From: Streptomyces antimycoticus
GTDB lineage: Bacteria > Actinomycetota > Actinomycetes > Streptomycetales > Streptomycetaceae
Direction of reading: 5' to 3'
NCBI RefSeq assembly: GCF_005405925.1
Contig: NZ_BJHV01000001.1
Coordinates: forward strand, 186,001-250,000
Length of the DNA stretch: 64,000 nucleotides
Positions 61,185 through 64,000 of this stretch are shown one piece after another. The position numbers were made by a program, and so were the translations under genes. Position 1 is the first letter of the stretch. Each line of letters starts with the position of its first letter. The notes under the pieces were generated by a model. It did no database searches and was not told where the DNA came from. It was given only the letters and a program-made list of their open reading frames with translations.

Positions 61185-61241
61185 ATGCGTGCGCCGAGCA
61201 CGCATCTGCACCGTACCGCATATTGCGTGCGCGACGCACGC
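61185..61241. promoter_or_regulatory. two MarR-type operators
   Basis: Two palindromes fill the space between SnoaL and MarR: ATGCGTGC-GCCGA-GCACGCAT (61185-61205) and GCGTGCG-CGA-CGCACGC (61225-61241). Both share the GCGTGC half-site. Their centres are about 38 bp apart and each lies next to one start codon. This suggests autoregulation plus control of the SnoaL gene. Confidence 0.65.
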
Positions 61242-61254
61242 TAATCTGGGAGTC

Positions 61255-61707
61255 ATGCCGAACGATGTGGGACACGAGATCGCCAACGCGCTGGGCACGC
61301 TGCTCAGGCGCAGCACCCGTGAGCAGATCTACCGACGCCTGACCGAGGGCCTGGGCGAGGCCGTGGACGAGGTCACCTACCCCGTGCTCAGCGGGCTCGC
61401 CCGCACGGGCCCGCGCAGCGCCGCGGGCCTCGCCGACGAGATCGGCCTGGACCGCTCCGGCGTCACCCGCCGCGCGACCCGCCTGGAGGAAGCCGGGCTG
61501 CTACGCCGCGAACCCGACCCCGGCGACCGGCGCGCCACTCTGCTCGCCCTGACCGACACGGGGCGACAGGCCATCGAGACCACCCGCCAGCGCCTCGCCG
61601 CGCATATCGAGGATTCTCTCGCCTCCTGGCCACCCGGCGAGGCGCGGACCTTCGCCCGCCAGCTCCACCGCTTCGTCCACTACGGGCCCTTCACCGAAGA
61701 GCGATGA
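61255..61707 (+). CDS. MarR family regulator
   Basis: This 150-aa winged-helix protein has the recognition region AGLADEIGLDRSGVTRRATRLEEAGLLRREPDPGDRRATLLALT with the wing DRR motif. The ATG at 61255 has GGGAG just upstream and places the operators before it. MarR proteins usually respond to phenolic or other small hydrophobic ligands. Confidence 0.9.
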   Translation: MPNDVGHEIANALGTLLRRSTREQIYRRLTEGLGEAVDEVTYPVLSGLARTGPRSAAGLADEIGLDRSGVTRRATRLEEAGLLRREPDPGDRRATLLALTDTGRQAIETTRQRLAAHIEDSLASWPPGEARTFARQLHRFVHYGPFTEER

Positions 61708-62425
61708 AGCGGATGAAGCTCCCGCTGTCGGAAATTCAGACCGCCCGGCTCCAGCTCCGCGGATGAGATGGACGGTGAGCTGTGTTTCGGTGGCACTGGT
61801 GTTGACGGCGTGGACGAAGCCGTGGGCTGTGCGGTAGCTCCCCGTGCCCTTCCTCACCATGGCGAGGCGGCAGGGGGCCGGTGGCGTCGGCGGTCGGTGC
61901 GGCGGTCGCAGGAAACGGCGGACAGAAAGACCCGGGCCGCCGCTTCGCGAGACGCAACGGAGGAGGTCAGGGCAGCCGGGACCGCCGCACGGGGGGCGGG
62001 CGGGCGAGTTCCGGTTGTAGATATATGCGATTGCGTCGCGCGGAACGCGTGCTTCCGCGCTGCGGCCGTGCCACACTGAGGTTGGCCCTCACCGCATCCC
62101 CCGTCGGTGAGGGCCACTTTCGTTTCCCGGCCCCTGGGAGACGGTGATGAAGCTTCAATTCCGCTCCGCCCGCCGTGCCGTGAACCCCTTCAGACCCGGA
62201 CACGGGTAGGGGCCGCCCACCTCGCTCCGGGGCTTGCCGGAGTGATGGAGGCCGAGACCCGTACGCCGGGCACCGCGCCGGAAATGCCTGTCGCGCGGAC
62301 GCCCCAAGGACAATGAGACATCAGGTGTGGCCTGTTCCAACGGCTATTCGGCCAGGGCGCGTTGATATGCGTCGGACAGTAAGATCGACTCATCGGCCTG
62401 TGCGGATTCGAGGAGGCGCTCGCCG
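61708..62425. other. 718-bp region without a convincing gene; possible cupin remnant and terminator
   Basis: No intact gene with proper codon bias is visible. On the minus strand around 61740-61860 a fragment reads GSYRTAHGFVHAVNTSATET, resembling a decayed cupin tail with no start. An AT-richer patch lies at about 62010-62035. A terminator-like hairpin occupies 62083-62116 (described separately). Positions 62120-62400 show nothing I can support beyond the leader of the amidohydrolase gene. Confidence 0.4.
62083..62116. terminator. hairpin TGGCCCTCACC / GGTGAGGGCCA followed by T-rich bases
   Basis: The arms 62083-62093 and 62106-62116 are perfect complements around a 12-base loop. CTTTCGTTT follows on the plus strand, giving a factor-independent shape for rightward transcription. 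There is no coding gene immediately upstream; the nearest is MarR, 375 bp away. It may end the MarR transcript or a short unannotated RNA. Confidence 0.6.
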
Positions 62426-63471
62426 GTGGTACTCCAGGTGCGCGGCGTCGTCCTGCCGGAGCGGGAAGAGCGGTCCTTCTGGATTGACGGGGACCGGCTA
62501 CGGACCGACCCCGTCCCCGGCGCGGATCTCGTCGTCGATGGCGGATGGCTGCTGCCCGGCCTGGTCGACGTGCATACGCACCCGGGCACCGAGGACATCG
62601 ACGTGCCGTTCAGCGACGACACGCTTCGCCGGCACCTGACCGATCACCGCGACTCCGGCGTACTGCTGGTCCGGACACCGGGGTCCGCCGCGCGCATACC
62701 GAGCTGGGTGGATGAGGAGCCGGAGATGCCGCGGGTCCGCTCAGCCGGACGGTGGCTGGCCACTCCAGGCCGCTTCTTCCCCGGCTTCGGGCGTGATGTG
62801 AGTGAAGCGGATCTCGCACGGGCGGCCGTCGAGGAGGCCAGGGCGTCCTCGGGCTGGTGCAAGGTCATCGTCGACTGGAAGTACGACGAACCGGCGCTGC
62901 CCCAGGAAGTCCTCACCTCCGTGGTGCAAGCCGTACACGCGGTCGGCGGCCGTGTGGCCGCCCACTGCCAGACCGCCGACGGCAGCCGCCGTGCCGTTCA
63001 AGCAGGCGCAGACAGCCTGGAGCACGGCATGCACCTGGACCCTGGCCTCATCGATCAGATGGCCTCCCAGGGCACCGCGTTCGTTCCCCCGCTCAGCGTC
63101 TTCGGCGCCGGAGCCGACCGACGTCGCGCCGAGGAGCCGAGCGCCCGTCGCGACTGGTGGTTGGCCGGCTGGGAAGGCATGCTGCCGAACGTCAGGGCCG
63201 CATGCGAAGCCGGCGTCACGGTTCTGGCAGGCACTGACAGCTTCCCCTGCGGCAGGGTCACGTCAGAGATCGAATGGCTGGTACGCGCCGGGCTGTCGGT
63301 AGAAGCGGCTCTCGGGGCGGCATCGTGGGGGCTAGAGCTTGGCTGGGACTGCCCGGACTGGTCGAGGGAGGCCCCGCCGACCTCATTGCCTATGACACCG
63401 ATCCGACTCTCGACAGCTCGGTTCTGGCCCATCCCAGCCGCATCATTCTGCGCGGCCGGGTCATCGCCTGA
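62426..63471 (+). CDS. amidohydrolase family protein (frameshifted)
   Basis: This metal-dependent hydrolase of the imidazolonepropionase/prolidase-like amidohydrolase group is about 349 aa when corrected. Its metal residues are His-x-His in GLVDVHTHPG, the lysine in CKVIVDWK, AHCQTADG, SLEHGMHL and the Asp in AGTDSFPCG. The frame breaks at G5 63327-63331. One added G yields GARAWLGLPGLVEGGPADLIAYDTDP, the conserved C-terminal return to the beta-sandwich. GTG start with GAGGAGG nine bases upstream. Confidence 0.82.
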
Positions 63472-63519
63472 GGGACGAGCTGTCGGAGGTGGGTGCGGTG
63501 GGCACGGCCGGAGCGGCGC

Positions 63520-64000
63520 CTACCGAAGCGCCGGGACCGTTCGAGACACCCGTAGCTCCGTGAGATACCGCTTGGTGACCCGGCCTCCGTACCGCCTGTC
63601 GATCAGCCCGGCGATGCACTCCAGCAGCCCCTCCCTGGCCTGCGGCGGCAACGCCCGGTGGCCGGAGTAGGTCCGCAGCACTGCCAGGTACTCCGCCGTG
63701 GTGTACGTCAGGTCCCACTCGTAGCGCCGGAAGTCGACGGGTCCGAAGCGGCCGCTGTGTGCGACCTCATCCGCGTGATCCGAGGTGTCGACGTCCGCTG
63801 CGGCCGGAAGCCGCAGCCCCGGCGGGGTGGCCGGATCGAAACGCTCGTAACAGTCCTGGGCCTCGACGAAGAATGCCTCGCTACCGCCCGCCACATGCTG
63901 CGTGGCGACGACAGCGAGGGCGCCACCGGGCCGCAGCGCGTCGGCGGCTTTTGCCATCCGCACCGCCGGATCGATCCAGTGGAAGGCCGTAGCCGAGACG
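63520..64000 (-). CDS. class I SAM-dependent methyltransferase, partial
   Basis: The gene enters from beyond the window's right end. The visible 159 residues start VSATAFHWIDPAVRMAKAADALRPGGALAVVATQHV, the middle of a Methyltransf_11-type domain. A C-terminal helical part follows (YTTAEYLAVLRTYSGHRALPPQAREGLLECIAGLIDRR). The SAM-binding glycine motif lies outside. It is convergent with the amidohydrolase; target unknown. Confidence 0.8.
   Translation of the reverse strand, partial: VSATAFHWIDPAVRMAKAADALRPGGALAVVATQHVAGGSEAFFVEAQDCYERFDPATPPGLRLPAAADVDTSDHADEVAHSGRFGPVDFRRYEWDLTYTTAEYLAVLRTYSGHRALPPQAREGLLECIAGLIDRRYGGRVTKRYLTELRVSRTVPALR

Overview
This 64 kb window is very GC-rich. It has GTG/TTG starts, 1- to 4-base start/stop overlaps, lipobox lipoproteins and many GntR/TetR/MarR/AraC regulators. 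That points to a streptomycete or close actinomycete chromosome, in an accessory, catabolism-rich part (inference; no rRNA, tRNA or core marker genes were seen). I recognised no CRISPR array, replication origin or prophage.

Layout. 1-3.7 kb: the tail of an SDR gene, a hypothetical gene, a lipoprotein, an IS200/IS605-type tnpB remnant with its end hairpin, and an amidase. 3.85-14.8 kb: a D-threonine-aldolase-like gene faces a nine-gene operon holding a complete spermidine/putrescine-type importer, a glycosyltransferase, a complete SsuABC/NMT1-type importer and a hydantoinase-like amidohydrolase, closed by a 19-bp perfect hairpin. 14.8-19 kb: wrbA and pirin (divergent), an IS5-family insertion, and a two-gene ABC exporter. 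19.1-21.4 kb: one protein joining a CrtC/AttH lipocalin-like domain to a polyprenyl diphosphate synthase. 21.4-36.8 kb: a catabolic island bracketed by two paralogous FadR-type GntR regulators. It holds a formylglycine-generating enzyme with its sulfatase, an SDR, an aldehyde dehydrogenase, an oligopeptide-type ABC importer, an isopropylmalate/tartrate-dehydrogenase-like enzyme and an amidase. The two divergent control regions carry the same operator-like sequence, so this looks like one regulon for an unidentified sulfated and/or amide substrate.

36.9-41.6 kb: a heptanucleotide tandem repeat, then an AsnC/Lrp regulator divergent from an IlvH-like ACT gene and E1alpha, E1beta and E2 of a branched-chain 2-oxo acid dehydrogenase. 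41.6-49.8 kb: a double-MerR regulator with an erythromycin-esterase-like gene, an MBL hydrolase with an AraC regulator, a MoxR/VWA pair collapsed by a deletion, an alpha/beta hydrolase with an XRE regulator, and a decayed M23 peptidase. 50-58.3 kb: a C-P lyase operon (PhnF-like regulator, phnG, H, I, a phnJ-phnK fusion, phnL, phnM, an inositol-monophosphatase-like gene and a PhnZ/TmpB-like HD oxygenase) ending at a strong hairpin. 58.3-64 kb: TetR/epimerase, a small overlapping gene pair, SnoaL/MarR, an amidohydrolase and a partial methyltransferase.

Nine frameshifts in eight otherwise well conserved genes (plus a possible tenth) all fall in G or C homopolymers and are all repaired by adding one G or C. 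This is best read as systematic homopolymer under-calling in the assembly, not as gene decay. Those genes are therefore listed at full length as CDS with the break noted. The most unusual content is the PhnJ-PhnK fusion in a C-P lyase operon that also encodes a PhnZ-like enzyme, the lipocalin-prenyl-synthase fusion, and the two-locus GntR sulfatase regulon.
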